Source: Nitrospinota bacterium
GTDB taxonomy: Bacteria > Nitrospinota_A > UBA7883
Direction: 5' to 3'
DNA: 52,080 nt
Assembly (NCBI GenBank): GCA_029881335.1
Contig: JAOUMU010000007.1
Coordinates: 1 to 52,080 of the forward strand
The notes beneath the pieces were generated by a model. That model was not told the origin of the DNA. It ran no database searches and saw only the letters and a program-made list of their open reading frames with translations. The position numbers and the translations under genes are program-made. Of the stretch, positions 40,497-49,310 are shown one piece after another (within the stretch, counting starts at the first letter, position 1; every line of letters begins with the position of its first letter).

Positions 40497-42089
40497 ATGC
40501 TGTTTAACTCCTATTCCTTCATATTCCTCTATCTGCCAATCGTTTTCATTGGCATGTTCTGGCTGGGGCGCCACAGTCACCGTCTGGCGGCGCTATGGTT
40601 GGGGGTCGGCTCGCTTACCTTCTATGCGGTATGGGATGCGCGTTTTGTCCTGCTGTTGCTGGCTTCTGTCGTCTTCAACTATGGAGCCGGCTACTGGATC
40701 AGCGTCAATCGAGGTTCAGATAAAATCGGACGATCATATCATTCACTGGTTGCGGCAATATCGGCAAACCTTATTCTGCTGGGTTACTTCAAATACTCCA
40801 ATTTTTTTGTCCTTTCAATTAACCAGATCTTCGAGAGCCAATTTCAGGGGGCCAGTCTAATCCTTCCCTTGGGAATTTCATTTTTCACGTTTACGCAAAT
40901 TGCGTTTCTGGTGGACGCCTATCGTGGTATTGCCCGGGAATACAATTTCACAAGCTACCTGTTGTTTGTCACTTATTTTCCGCACCTAATCGCCGGGCCG
41001 GTACTGCATCACAAGCAGATGATGCCGCAATTTTCTGATCCTAAAACATATCTCATTAATACAGAAAACGTCTCAGCGGGATTGGCAATCTTTGTTTTAG
41101 GATTGTCAAAAAAAGTATTGATAGCGGACAGGCTGGCGGGATACGCCTCACCAGTATTCAAAGCTGCGAGCCATGGAGCGGAATTGATGTTTGCTGAAGC
41201 CTGGATCGGCGCACTGGCATACACGCTTCAATTATATTTCGATTTTTCAGGCTATTCCGATATGGCCATCGGACTGTCTCTGCTTTTTAACGTGCGAATG
41301 CCATTGAATTTTGACTCTCCATACAAGGCGACTAACATAATCGACTTCTGGCGCCGCTGGCATATGACTCTTTCCGCCTTTTTGCGGGACTATTTGTATT
41401 TCACGCTAGGTGGCAACCGAAAAGGAAAGGCGCGTAGATACGTAAACTTAATGGCCACCATGCTTCTGGGTGGTTTATGGCATGGCGCCGGGTGGACGTT
41501 CGTAGTCTGGGGCGGGCTGCATGGAGTCTACCTTATGATTAACCACGGATGGCGAAGCTTTAAGGCACGTATGGGGCTGGGGGAAGGTGGCGGTTTGGCT
41601 CGCCTGGGCTCTGCCGCTCTCACCTTTTTTGCCGTGGTGATAGCTTGGGTTTTTTTTAGGGCCGATAGTTTCAAATCCGCTTGGGTCATTCTGTCTGGCA
41701 TGGCGGGCTTCAATGGGTTATCACTGCCCCCCTTTACGCATGCCCGGCTAGGGCCCCTGGTGGAAGGCTTGCCAGCTTTGAAAATCACATTCGGAGGGAT
41801 GGCGCCGATCACAGGGGTAGGGGCCATCTCCGCCATAATTGCAATAACTTTTGGTTTGGCTGTAGTGTGGCTATTGCCGAATGTACGGCAAATGCTAGTG
41901 GCCCACAAGCCAACCTGGGACGACATAGCGGGTAAAACCTCGGCCGAGCCGATATCCATAGGTTATATGAGTCAGATGCTTTCCTGGAGACCTGACAGTA
42001 GGTTGTGGCGTATTGTCTTGGGTATATTATTTGGTTTGTCGCTGGCCAGGCTTCACAATGCCAGCGAATTTCTCTATTTTCAGTTTTAG
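40497..42089 (+). CDS. MBOAT family membrane O-acyltransferase (AlgI-like)
   Basis: MBOAT proteins move acyl groups across the membrane for polysaccharide O-acetylation. The 530-residue protein has about eleven helices and the AlgI/DltB-type motifs: GISFFTFTQIAFLVDAY, FPHLIAGPVLHH, YFDFSGYSDMAIGLSLLF, FWRRWHMTLSAFLRDYLY, and GGLWHGAGWTFVVWGGLHG with the catalytic histidine. Base composition is AT-richer than the neighbours. It is ten bases before a SGNH-like gene, the usual MBOAT/SGNH pair. The polysaccharide target is not known. Confidence 0.9.
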   Translation: MLFNSYSFIFLYLPIVFIGMFWLGRHSHRLAALWLGVGSLTFYAVWDARFVLLLLASVVFNYGAGYWISVNRGSDKIGRSYHSLVAAISANLILLGYFKYSNFFVLSINQIFESQFQGASLILPLGISFFTFTQIAFLVDAYRGIAREYNFTSYLLFVTYFPHLIAGPVLHHKQMMPQFSDPKTYLINTENVSAGLAIFVLGLSKKVLIADRLAGYASPVFKAASHGAELMFAEAWIGALAYTLQLYFDFSGYSDMAIGLSLLFNVRMPLNFDSPYKATNIIDFWRRWHMTLSAFLRDYLYFTLGGNRKGKARRYVNLMATMLLGGLWHGAGWTFVVWGGLHGVYLMINHGWRSFKARMGLGEGGGLARLGSAALTFFAVVIAWVFFRADSFKSAWVILSGMAGFNGLSLPPFTHARLGPLVEGLPALKITFGGMAPITGVGAISAIIAITFGLAVVWLLPNVRQMLVAHKPTWDDIAGKTSAEPISIGYMSQMLSWRPDSRLWRIVLGILFGLSLARLHNASEFLYFQF

Positions 42090-42098
42090 TGGGCCGCC

Positions 42099-43073
42099 AT
42101 GGAATATAGAAAACATATATATGCCGTGATTCTGATAGGGCTGCTTAGCGCGCCGCTGTTCTATATCTTCCCGTCGGCTTCCAACGTTACGCTATATCTC
42201 CGTGCGCTAGCAGGGGCGCCAGAAACAGCCATAGTAGGCAACTCAGTTATCAGGGCAGTTTCGAAATGCGATAAGGACAAACGTTCACTGGTGGGGCTGT
42301 TGCGAAGCGGAAATAGCAGTATCCTGGATATGAGTTTCGGTGGGCAATCAATAGAATACACTGCCAATATGGCCGCTCTGGTGGCAAAGAACAGCAATGT
42401 GAAGAATATAATTATTGGTCTCTCCATGCCTTCGTTCAGCTCTTTTGATAACATGCCTCTGCGCGATCTGATCTTTTTTGGATTATCAAACCCAAGCCTA
42501 TTAAATTCAACCGTTAGAAAACGAATCGAAGAAAAAACGGGCGTATTTGCTGGAAGGATGGCTTTCGGGCAAAAATCATTTGAGTATAAGGGAACTCGAT
42601 ATCCCAGCTATGAAGGACTCAAATACAGGTACTTTATAAAAGAAAAGGAAGCAATGCCGTGCCCGGAAAATGATGGATATGATATGGAGTTTGTCGAGGC
42701 GTATTACCACCGGGTGTACAGCTATGATATCACTGACAGGGCAGTAGCCGAGAACGTGGCGTTGCTGGCAAGTTTGAATTCGTCAATTGATAGCCATTCA
42801 AAAAGGCTTACTTTTGTGTTTATGCCTGTAAACCATCAATTGATCGAAAAAATGTCTCCTGCCACTGTTGAATCTATTAAGCATAATAGCAAGGCTGTCG
42901 CCGCGCTTCTGGAAGGCCAAGGAATAAAAACCCTGGATCTTTCTTACATGCTTCCTAACGAGGATTTTTGTGATCGCTGGTGCGCGTGTGGGCATCTGTG
43001 CTATACAGGGCGACAAAAAGTCGCGTCTCGGATTTATGAGTATATTTCAGAAAATAACGATATAGGAAACTAA
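42099..43073 (+). CDS. SGNH/DltD-like O-acetyltransferase partner
   Basis: The 324-residue protein has an N-terminal hydrophobic anchor (about 8-25) and an extracytoplasmic domain. AIVGNSVIRAVS carries a possible block-I Ser (in GNS), LDMSFGGQSIEYTAN has a glycine in block II, and DRWCACGHL near the end has the Asp-x-x-His arrangement (block V) of SGNH acetyltransferases. The family match is moderate, but its position ten bases after the MBOAT gene supports the role of final acetyl acceptor and donor to a glycan. Codon use is AT-richer than elsewhere. Confidence 0.65.
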   Translation: MEYRKHIYAVILIGLLSAPLFYIFPSASNVTLYLRALAGAPETAIVGNSVIRAVSKCDKDKRSLVGLLRSGNSSILDMSFGGQSIEYTANMAALVAKNSNVKNIIIGLSMPSFSSFDNMPLRDLIFFGLSNPSLLNSTVRKRIEEKTGVFAGRMAFGQKSFEYKGTRYPSYEGLKYRYFIKEKEAMPCPENDGYDMEFVEAYYHRVYSYDITDRAVAENVALLASLNSSIDSHSKRLTFVFMPVNHQLIEKMSPATVESIKHNSKAVAALLEGQGIKTLDLSYMLPNEDFCDRWCACGHLCYTGRQKVASRIYEYISENNDIGN

Positions 43074-43193
43074 CTTTTCAGCTTTCAGTGGCGAAGCGTA
43101 TCCTTGCTCAAAGCTTCTGGCGCCCTGAATGACAAATGACTCTTTCCGAATTCGTGTTCCGTAAAGCCAGAAAATATCGCCTTGCCTACACAA

Positions 43194-43326
43194 TCAAAAG
43201 TTGACCTTATAGGCGTTCACCGGAGCGCTGAACCCTTTCAGATCCATAGCGCCAGCTTCGTCGAAAATAATCTCCTCACCGCACCCTTCCCGGACCATTT
43301 CGGATACTAGGATAGAATCTGGCTGG
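43194..43326 (-). pseudogene. C-terminal fragment of an adenylate/guanylate cyclase gene
   Basis: On the minus strand a short frame ending TGA at 43196-43194 reads SILVSEMVREG and then FDEAGAMDLKGFSAPVNAYKV, which is the typical end of class III adenylate/guanylate cyclase domains (LKGF-x-x-P-V-x-x-Y). The catalytic centre is missing because the IS3 fragment begins at about 43325. It is therefore a relic of a cyclase gene cut by an insertion. The rest of 43074-43193 shows no gene. Confidence 0.6.
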
Positions 43327-43494
43327 GCGATGGCGCATGGATCCATCGTGAATCTGCCTGCGCCAGCGGTCGATCAGTGTGGGAGCTACGCCGTTTTCCC
43401 GAGCCGCTTGCGCCTTGGTCAAGCTCCCGCCATCAATCTGGGCGATCAGACCGCGCTTGAACTCCTCGTCGTAACGCTGATACTGTTTCTTCAT
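43325..43494 (-). pseudogene. Truncated IS3-family transposase OrfA
   Basis: Minus-strand ATG 43494 begins MKKQYQRYDEEFKRGLI, then GGSLTKAQAARENGVAPTLIDRWRRQI, the helix-turn-helix of IS3-family OrfA. The homology ends after HDGSMRHRP, and no OrfB follows. A large inverted repeat (CTGTCCGA 43495-43502 / TCGGACAG 43529-43536) directly upstream is probably the element's end. The element is deleted and inactive. Confidence 0.75.
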
Positions 43495-43742
43495 CTGTCC
43501 GATTCCTTTCCGGGGATTTTCCCCATTATCGGACAGGCGCACTAATTCCGGGTTAAAAACCCTCCAGTTTCAGGGGTGCAGTTCAGGCATCTTCTAAAGT
43601 CCTAATCCGCTTTTGGATGTCGATGAGCGACTTTCAATGGGTTCGGAAATCATTAGATATGTTTTTCTACTGATTACACTGTGATTACATATTGGAGTGT
43701 CAAAATCAGATGGGATTAAAAGTATGGCTAACTTATTGAATA

Positions 43743-43830
43743 ATGGTGCCGAAGGGGGGATTCGAACCCCCACACCCGTAAGGACACATGACCCTGAATC
43801 ATGCGCGTCTACCAATTCCGCCACTTCGGC
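43743..43830 (-). tRNA. tRNA-Leu (anticodon CAG)
   Basis: On the minus strand a cloverleaf starts GCCGAAGTGGCGGAATTGG and ends with the acceptor 3' strand CTTCGGC, discriminator A and an encoded CCA (43745-43743). The anticodon stem CATGA/TCATG frames the loop TTCAGGG, so the anticodon is CAG. A long variable arm (TGTCCTTACGGGTG) is as expected for Leu. T-arm GGGGGTTCGAATCCCCC is normal. Its 3' side faces the IS3/cyclase debris. Confidence 0.95.
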
Positions 43831-43845
43831 TAAATGGAAAGATCG

Positions 43846-43873
43846 ATTATAAACCTGTTTTTAAAAAATGCAA
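43846..43873 (-). promoter_or_regulatory. Promoter of tRNA-Leu
   Basis: On the minus strand TTGCAT (43873-43868) and TATAAT (43851-43846) are 16 bases apart, with transcription start expected about 9 bases before the tRNA. Confidence 0.55.
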
Positions 43874-43881
43874 TGGGCTTG

Positions 43882-43910
43882 TTGCCGTTGGCGGTGTTAT
43901 AAAGTAGAAT
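43882..43910 (+). promoter_or_regulatory. Promoter of the glycosyltransferase gene
   Basis: TTGCCG (43882-43887) and TAGAAT (43905-43910) with a 17-base spacer lie 24 bases before the ATG at 43935. It is divergent from the tRNA promoter in the same 100-base gap. Confidence 0.5.
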
Positions 43911-43934
43911 TATTAATTTCCTTTCTGGCGAAAT

Positions 43935-44885
43935 ATGTCTGAAAATCCGAAATTTTCTATGGTCGTCCCCATCTTCAACGAGGCGGACAACGTGGATAGG
44001 CTGATAGACGAGGTGATCCCCGTGATGGAGAGGCTCAACGGCCCTTTCGAGGTGATCGCCGTGGACGATGGGTCCACCGACACCACTCACGAAAAACTGG
44101 AAGCGCTTCGCCTCAAGGAGCCAAGGCTGAAGATTATCCGGTTTCGAGGAAACTTTGGCCAGACGGCCGCCTTCTCCGCCGGATTCGCCCAGGCGCAGGG
44201 GGAGATCATCATCACCATCGACGCCGACCTGCAGAACGACCCGGCGGATATCCCCGCCCTGATCGCAAAAATGGAAGAGGGCTACGACATAGTATCCGGC
44301 TGGCGATTCGACCGGCAGGACAAGTTCGTCTCCCGCAAGCTGCCTTCCATGATCGCAAACAAAATCATCTCCTGGACCACCAAGGTCCACCTCCACGACT
44401 ACGGCTGCTCTCTAAAGGTGTTCCACAGGGATGTGGTGAAAAACATAGACTTGTACGGGGAGATGCACCGGTTCATCCCCGCTGTCGCCTCCTGGATGGG
44501 AGTGAAGGTGGCGGAGGTGAAGGTGAACCATCGGCCCAGGATCGCCGGTGTCTCCAAATACGGCATAGACCGCACGATCCGCGTGATCCTGGACCTGATC
44601 ACGGTCAAGTTCCTCTTGTCATATTCCACCAGCCCGATCCAGATCTTTGGCCTGCTGGGGCTGTTTAGCGGCAGCTCCGGCTTCCTGCTGGCGTTGTGGC
44701 TGTCGTTCCAGAAAGTTTTCATGGACACTCCCCTCTCCAACCGGCCGGCGCTTCTTCTGGCGGTGTTGCTGATCCTGGTGGGAGTGCAGCTTATCTCTAT
44801 CGGCCTGCTGGCGGAGATGATGAGCCGGACCTATCATGAATCCCAGGGCAAGCCTATTTACGTGATCAAGGATATCCTGGAATGA
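43935..44885 (+). CDS. Family 2 glycosyltransferase, DPM1/GtrB/ArnC-like
   Basis: The protein has 316 residues. The GT-A domain has SMVVPIFNEADNVDRL, VDDGSTDTTHEKL (first Asp pair), ITIDADLQNDPADIPAL (DxD) and KVNHRPRIAGVSKYG. Two C-terminal helices (about 235-300) anchor it in the membrane, as in transferases that load undecaprenyl phosphate (ArnC, GtrB). It heads a run of three same-strand genes with a phospholipase D and a sialidase. Confidence 0.92.
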   Translation: MSENPKFSMVVPIFNEADNVDRLIDEVIPVMERLNGPFEVIAVDDGSTDTTHEKLEALRLKEPRLKIIRFRGNFGQTAAFSAGFAQAQGEIIITIDADLQNDPADIPALIAKMEEGYDIVSGWRFDRQDKFVSRKLPSMIANKIISWTTKVHLHDYGCSLKVFHRDVVKNIDLYGEMHRFIPAVASWMGVKVAEVKVNHRPRIAGVSKYGIDRTIRVILDLITVKFLLSYSTSPIQIFGLLGLFSGSSGFLLALWLSFQKVFMDTPLSNRPALLLAVLLILVGVQLISIGLLAEMMSRTYHESQGKPIYVIKDILE

Positions 44886-44928
44886 CCAGGATGATCCCAT
44901 TGCCTATGGGTCGGCATATCCCGGCGGA

Positions 44929-46089
44929 ATGATGTATATGGTCGTGATCGGCATCCTGGCGCTGTTGGACATCGCCATTGTCGCTCTGTTGGCGCACCTC
45001 TTTTTCCTGCCGTTCCGCCTCGGCCCCGCTCCCCCCCGGTTGCTGGACGATGGCTTTTTCGCCGGTCCGGGGGCCATGCCGCAGATGCGCCTCTACATCG
45101 ACGGTGAGGAGGCGTTTGAAGCGGTGTTTCAGGCCATCGAAGGAGCCCGCCAGAGCGTTCATGTGCAGACATTCATATGGAAGGACGATTCACTGGGCTC
45201 TCGGATGGTGGAGTCCCTTCTCGCCGCGGCGGACAGGGGGGCCCGCATGACCTTATCCAAAGATATTTTGGGGACATTTTTCGAGGTGCTTGGAAAAAAA
45301 GGCAGCCTGGGCCCCGCCTTCAAGGACTCCCGGTTGCGGAGCAACAAAAACATATCTGTGGAGATAAACCCGCTCAAACCCGTGGATCACAGCAAGTACT
45401 ACATCATCGACGGCAGGGAGGTCATCTTCGGCGGGATGAACGTGGCGGATGAATATCATGATCAATGGCACGACTATATGGTGGGATTGCATGATGAAAG
45501 GCTGGCCGGGCTTATGAATAAAAAGCTTTTGAGTCATGACCACTGGCCGGAGGACGCCCCCTTCGTCATCGCCACAAACACGAAAAAGGAAGCGCAAATA
45601 AGAACCGGGATTGTTCAACTGATCGACGCTGCGAAGAAGAGGCTTGTTTTCGAGCATGCCTATTTCTCCGCCGATATCATCCTGGAGGGCATCCAGCGGG
45701 CTCTGGCGCGGGGAGTGGATGTGGACCTGATCCTGCCGAAGAATCCCTCCACCCACGGCCCGGCCAACCGAGCAACGGTGAACCGCCTGCTAGCCTCCCT
45801 CCACGCGGAACGGCTCCGTGTATTTTTCTACCCAACCATGACTCATGCCAAGGCCATGGTGGCTGATGGGCGGATAGTGGCCATAGGATCGGCCAACATG
45901 ACCCCCCGCAGCCTATATGTGAGCGGGGAGACCGTGATGTTCGCCCACTTCGAGCCGGATCATTCCTTCCTCACCAGGCTCAACGCGCGGCTGGAAAGCG
46001 ATATTCTGAAGAGCGAACGAATACGTGATCCGTTCGACATGGGGCCCTGGGAAGAAGCAAAGGCGCTGGCGGGAAAATATATATGGTGA
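44929..46089 (+). CDS. Phospholipase D family protein (cardiolipin synthase-like)
   Basis: The 386-residue protein has an N-terminal membrane helix (about 3-30) and two HxKx4D motifs: HSKYYIIDG with GGMN after it, and HAKAMVADG followed by GSANM. These form the PLD active site. The length and single anchor fit bacterial cardiolipin synthases (ClsB/C type) that join phosphatidylglycerol with another lipid, but the substrate could differ. It is 43 bases after the glycosyltransferase and its stop overlaps the sialidase start region. Confidence 0.88.
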   Translation: MMYMVVIGILALLDIAIVALLAHLFFLPFRLGPAPPRLLDDGFFAGPGAMPQMRLYIDGEEAFEAVFQAIEGARQSVHVQTFIWKDDSLGSRMVESLLAAADRGARMTLSKDILGTFFEVLGKKGSLGPAFKDSRLRSNKNISVEINPLKPVDHSKYYIIDGREVIFGGMNVADEYHDQWHDYMVGLHDERLAGLMNKKLLSHDHWPEDAPFVIATNTKKEAQIRTGIVQLIDAAKKRLVFEHAYFSADIILEGIQRALARGVDVDLILPKNPSTHGPANRATVNRLLASLHAERLRVFFYPTMTHAKAMVADGRIVAIGSANMTPRSLYVSGETVMFAHFEPDHSFLTRLNARLESDILKSERIRDPFDMGPWEEAKALAGKYIW

Positions 46090-47198
46090 CCGGCAAATCA
46101 GCTTCCATAACCGCCGCCATTTTAATGGTAGCGCTGCTTTGGGCCCAGTCGGCCTGGTCGGCCCGGGGGGTGTCCTATTACAAATGGAGTAATCTCTACT
46201 CACCGAAAAGCGAGGGTAAACCCCACGGATCCTCCATGGTGGAGCTTCCAGGGGGGGACATCCTGGCCACTTGGTATGCGGCCACGGAGGAGACAAACAG
46301 CGAGGCCCAGATATTCGGCGCAGTATGGAGCAGAAAAAAATGGGCGTGGGGGAAGCCGTATGTGATCATTCCCAGGGGATACTCCAAGTCCGTTGGAAAC
46401 ACATCGCTGTATATGGACGATGAGGGAATTATATGGCTCTTTTTCGCAGCCGTCAGAATCGGCGGATGGAGCGGGTCTAACATCGACTATGTCCAGTCCC
46501 GCGATGGAGGGAAAACCTGGACCGAGGGGGAGACCCTGGTCAGCAGCCTGGGCCACCTGCCGCGGAACAGGCCTGTTCGGCTCTCCAAAGGGAGAATGCT
46601 GGCGCCCTTTTTTATCGATTTCTGGTACGAGGCCAACATGGTGGGAAGTTATACCATGATCATCGACCACCATGACGGGAAAATAAGAAAGACCCACTCC
46701 TTCCATCTGGACGACCATGACGCCATACAGCCGACTCTTGCCCAACTGCCGGATGGAATGATCCTTATGCTTGCCCGGGATAAAAGCAACAGGTTCATCC
46801 GCCGCTCATACTCCGAGGACGGAGGTCGTACATGGGCGCCCATGACGATGACCGATATTCCCAATCCCGGCTCGGCGGTGGACGCCATATACGTCAAAGA
46901 GCTGGATATAGTGTTGCTGGTCTACAATCCCTCACACCTGGCCAGCAATCCGCTCACATTGGCTTTCTCCAAAGATGGTGGTCGGGTGTTTGAAAAGATA
47001 GTGGATCTGGCCGGCGACCGTTGGGGCAAACTGGTGGCCTACAACTATCCCACGATTCTCCAGACCAGGGAAGGCCTGTTCCATATCCTCTGGTCCAACA
47101 AGAACCGTGAATCGCTCAAGCATGCGGTCTTCGACATACAATGGCTGAAGGACTCTATCCAAAACGCCAGGCTAAGCGGTAATAACGCCAGAAGATAG
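46083..47198 (+). CDS. Exported sialidase-like (BNR repeat) protein
   Basis: The 371-residue protein has a signal peptide (residues ~1-27, ITAAILMVALLWAQSAWSA). The mature part is a six-bladed beta-propeller of the sialidase/BNR class with Asp-boxes SRDGGKTW, SEDGGRTW and SKDGGRVF. Arginines in PRNRPVRL and DGMILMLARDKSN could be part of an active-site triad as in GH33. Whether it cleaves sialic acid or another sugar, or has lost activity, cannot be told. It overlaps the end of the PLD gene by 7 bases. Confidence 0.78.
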   Translation: MVTGKSASITAAILMVALLWAQSAWSARGVSYYKWSNLYSPKSEGKPHGSSMVELPGGDILATWYAATEETNSEAQIFGAVWSRKKWAWGKPYVIIPRGYSKSVGNTSLYMDDEGIIWLFFAAVRIGGWSGSNIDYVQSRDGGKTWTEGETLVSSLGHLPRNRPVRLSKGRMLAPFFIDFWYEANMVGSYTMIIDHHDGKIRKTHSFHLDDHDAIQPTLAQLPDGMILMLARDKSNRFIRRSYSEDGGRTWAPMTMTDIPNPGSAVDAIYVKELDIVLLVYNPSHLASNPLTLAFSKDGGRVFEKIVDLAGDRWGKLVAYNYPTILQTREGLFHILWSNKNRESLKHAVFDIQWLKDSIQNARLSGNNARR

Positions 47199-47342
47199 CT
47201 AGCCGCAAATGGAAAGCCGCCATGACCTGTGATGGAAGTTTACCAGGCTGAAATCCCTGTCTCCCAAAGCGCCCTGCCCACGACCTGTCTGCAGAATAAG
47301 CTGCCCGGCTAAAACAACCTGACATACCACGATTTTTGACTA

Positions 47343-47426
47343 TCATTCCGAGTCAGGCGAAGAATATGTCCCATAGACATTATTGGCGCTATTAGATTCT
47401 TAGTCGCCTTCGGCTCCTCGGAATGA
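47343..47426. repeat. MITE/REP-like element with TCATTCCGAG inverted ends
   Basis: TCATTCCGAG at 47343-47352 and CTCGGAATGA at 47417-47426 are inverted copies bracketing 64 bases that themselves contain AAGAAT / ATTCTTAG pairing. This is like the CATTCC...GGAATG dispersed repeats of many bacterial genomes. It lies in the 460-base gap 47199-47658 between the sialidase and outer-membrane genes, which otherwise holds two diverged GCTGCCCG...CTAAA copies (near 47297 and 47500) and no gene. Confidence 0.5.
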
Positions 47427-47658
47427 CAAGTTAAATGACTTTTTGATAACCCGCCAGAGATCGATCCAGCCTGCCTGCTTAATGGGCAGAAAGAGGTATG
47501 CTGCCCGCTAAACAGGCGGCAAGCGGGCTGGCCAATTCGTATATCGTTGTATTTATTGAACATGCAATTTGGCCCGCAATTTGCCTTAACCAGTGTTCAA
47601 AACGACACCGTAATATCGCGGATGTCGCGCTAACGGGCTATTGGCTCGCAGGAGGTAA

Positions 47659-48411
47659 ATGATGAAAAAGTTTCGATTCAGAACATTCAGCGCATTGTTG
47701 CTAGCCTATGCAGTGACGGTCTTTTCCAGTGGAGCGGCCCACGCCACTCCTTCCACCACGTTGTGGATTCCCTCGGTGGACATCCAGTCATATGGCGTGT
47801 GGCATTTTGGCGTGGATACATACACCTCCGTCGCCACAAAAGCAGAGGATGGCGGCAGAATGTTTCCCGTGGACTACGGCCTGACCGTGGGCGTGGCGCC
47901 CTTTGAGAAATGGGGCGTGGAAGTGGGAATCGACATGTTCGAATATTCCGACTATCCATGGTACCTCAACGCAAAAGCGGCCCTGTATGAAGGCGCCCTG
48001 GGGGACTGGTCGCCCGCGCTGGCGGTGGGTGGATACACCTTCGGAACCGAGGCGGACGCCACCGACTACAACATCGTGTACGTGGTGGCGGCAAAGACAT
48101 TCGGCGCCATGGGCCGGATCACTGTGGGATATTTCAGCGGAAACGAAAAGCTGCTGGTGGACAAGGATGGGAAGAAGGATAACACCGGATTGCTGGCCTC
48201 GTGGGACCTGCAGATGACGGACAAATGGTGGCTGGCGTTGGATTACATGGGCGGCAAGAGCGCCTTTGGGGCCACCAGCGTCGGATTCGCCTACGCCGCG
48301 TCGGATAACGTGGGGCTGCTGTTCGGGTACAACATCTACGCGGACAACGACATCGGCGGGGAGAAGATGAACTCGAACACGCTGGAGTTCAACCTGGACG
48401 TGAATTTTTAA
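47659..48411 (+). CDS. Outer-membrane beta-barrel protein of unknown function
   Basis: The 250-residue protein has a signal peptide (ends SSGAAHA) and alternating amphipathic strands, for example YGLTVGVAPFEKWGVEVGIDMFEY and KWWLALDYMGGKSAFGATSVGFAYAA. It ends in Phe (LEFNLDVNF), the outer-membrane sorting signal read by BamA. About ten to twelve strands are likely. I recognise no specific porin family. A strong GGAGG precedes two adjacent ATGs; the second (47662) has better spacing. Confidence 0.75.
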   Translation: MMKKFRFRTFSALLLAYAVTVFSSGAAHATPSTTLWIPSVDIQSYGVWHFGVDTYTSVATKAEDGGRMFPVDYGLTVGVAPFEKWGVEVGIDMFEYSDYPWYLNAKAALYEGALGDWSPALAVGGYTFGTEADATDYNIVYVVAAKTFGAMGRITVGYFSGNEKLLVDKDGKKDNTGLLASWDLQMTDKWWLALDYMGGKSAFGATSVGFAYAASDNVGLLFGYNIYADNDIGGEKMNSNTLEFNLDVNF

Positions 48412-48449
48412 CTGGACGCGAGTCATTGGCCGGGCTGATCGATGCCAAT

Positions 48450-48478
48450 CGGGGGCGAGCAAACGCCCCCTTTCTTAT
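48450..48478 (+). terminator. Intrinsic terminator after the outer-membrane protein gene
   Basis: GGGGGCG (48451-48457) and CGCCCCC (48464-48470) form a perfect 7-bp stem with loop AGCAAA, followed by TTTCTTATT. Confidence 0.9.
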
Positions 48479-48664
48479 TCGCATACCGTTGGCAGGAGTC
48501 TGGTTTGCTTGAAGTATCGCGCCCGGCATTCAATTACCGTGAGGGCCGATACGGTTTTATGAAATCGATCATGATGTCATCCCCCTTGCCAAAGCGCTGT
48601 TATGGATATATCATGGCGCTTTACACAGGGGAGAGCGTGCAGCAATGGAAACCATGAGGGGCTT

Positions 48665-49147
48665 ATGCTGAATAAACCAGCTTTCATATCTCTTTTCACG
48701 TTTGCGCTTTGCGCCTTCATCGGTGTGGCCCACGCCAGCATAGACAATACCGCCGCGGCGAGCGGGAGCGGGGATCCCAGAGAGTATACGGAAGACTCAA
48801 TCCTTTACTCCAGCCGCTGGGAAGTGAGCGCCGACGCCCTGGCCTTGCGAAAGGCGAAGAAAAATTACATGCTCCATTGCGCCACGTGCCATGGCCCGAA
48901 TGGAGAAGGCGATGGAGAGCTGGCCGAGTTGCTGGGTGAAGGGATAACACCCAGAAACCATACGGACGCCAAGATCATGAGCCAGCGCGCCGACGAGGAT
49001 CTCCGCAAGGTGATCGCAGATGGCGGAGACAGCATGGGATTTAACGCGGCCATGCCTCCATTCTCCACTCTGCTTCAGGAAGAAGAAATTCTGGGGCTGG
49101 TGAAGTATCTGCGCCTCCTTTGCAAGTGCAAAGGCAAAGATAGCTAA
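48665..49147 (+). CDS. Exported monoheme c-type cytochrome
   Basis: The 160-residue protein has a signal peptide (LFTFALCAFIGVAHA) and one CATCH heme-attachment motif in YMLHCATCHGPNGEGDG. The axial methionine is probably in AAMPPFSTLL, and the end KYLRLLCKCKGKD has two extra cysteines. This is the fold of small class I cytochromes c that donate to oxidases. The gene could supply electrons to the aa3 oxidase of this window, but it is 38 kb away. The ATG at 48665 with GAGGGG is better than the upstream frame starting at 48602. Confidence 0.9.
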   Translation: MLNKPAFISLFTFALCAFIGVAHASIDNTAAASGSGDPREYTEDSILYSSRWEVSADALALRKAKKNYMLHCATCHGPNGEGDGELAELLGEGITPRNHTDAKIMSQRADEDLRKVIADGGDSMGFNAAMPPFSTLLQEEEILGLVKYLRLLCKCKGKDS

Positions 49148-49210
49148 ATCAGCCACCCCTTCCCAGCTTCCGGAGTTGAGGCATGCCGGCTTACCAATTT
49201 TCCCCGGCTA

Positions 49211-49239
49211 TTGACCCATCCTTTGTCCGGTGATATATT
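49211..49239 (+). promoter_or_regulatory. Promoter of zapB-zapA-glcF-like genes
   Basis: TTGACC (49211-49216) and TATATT (49234-49239) are 17 bases apart, near consensus, about 70 bases ahead of the first ATG. Confidence 0.65.
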
Positions 49240-49310
49240 ACGGACACAATATCAATTAGATAACAGCGCTTTGTGAAGTAGCGCCTCAACTGGTTTTCGG
49301 GTTGGCCCGG

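Noticed and set aside
43594-43824. A 76-residue minus-strand ORF across the tRNA.
   Set aside because: It is the translation of the tRNA-Leu gene and following spacer, a common false ORF.
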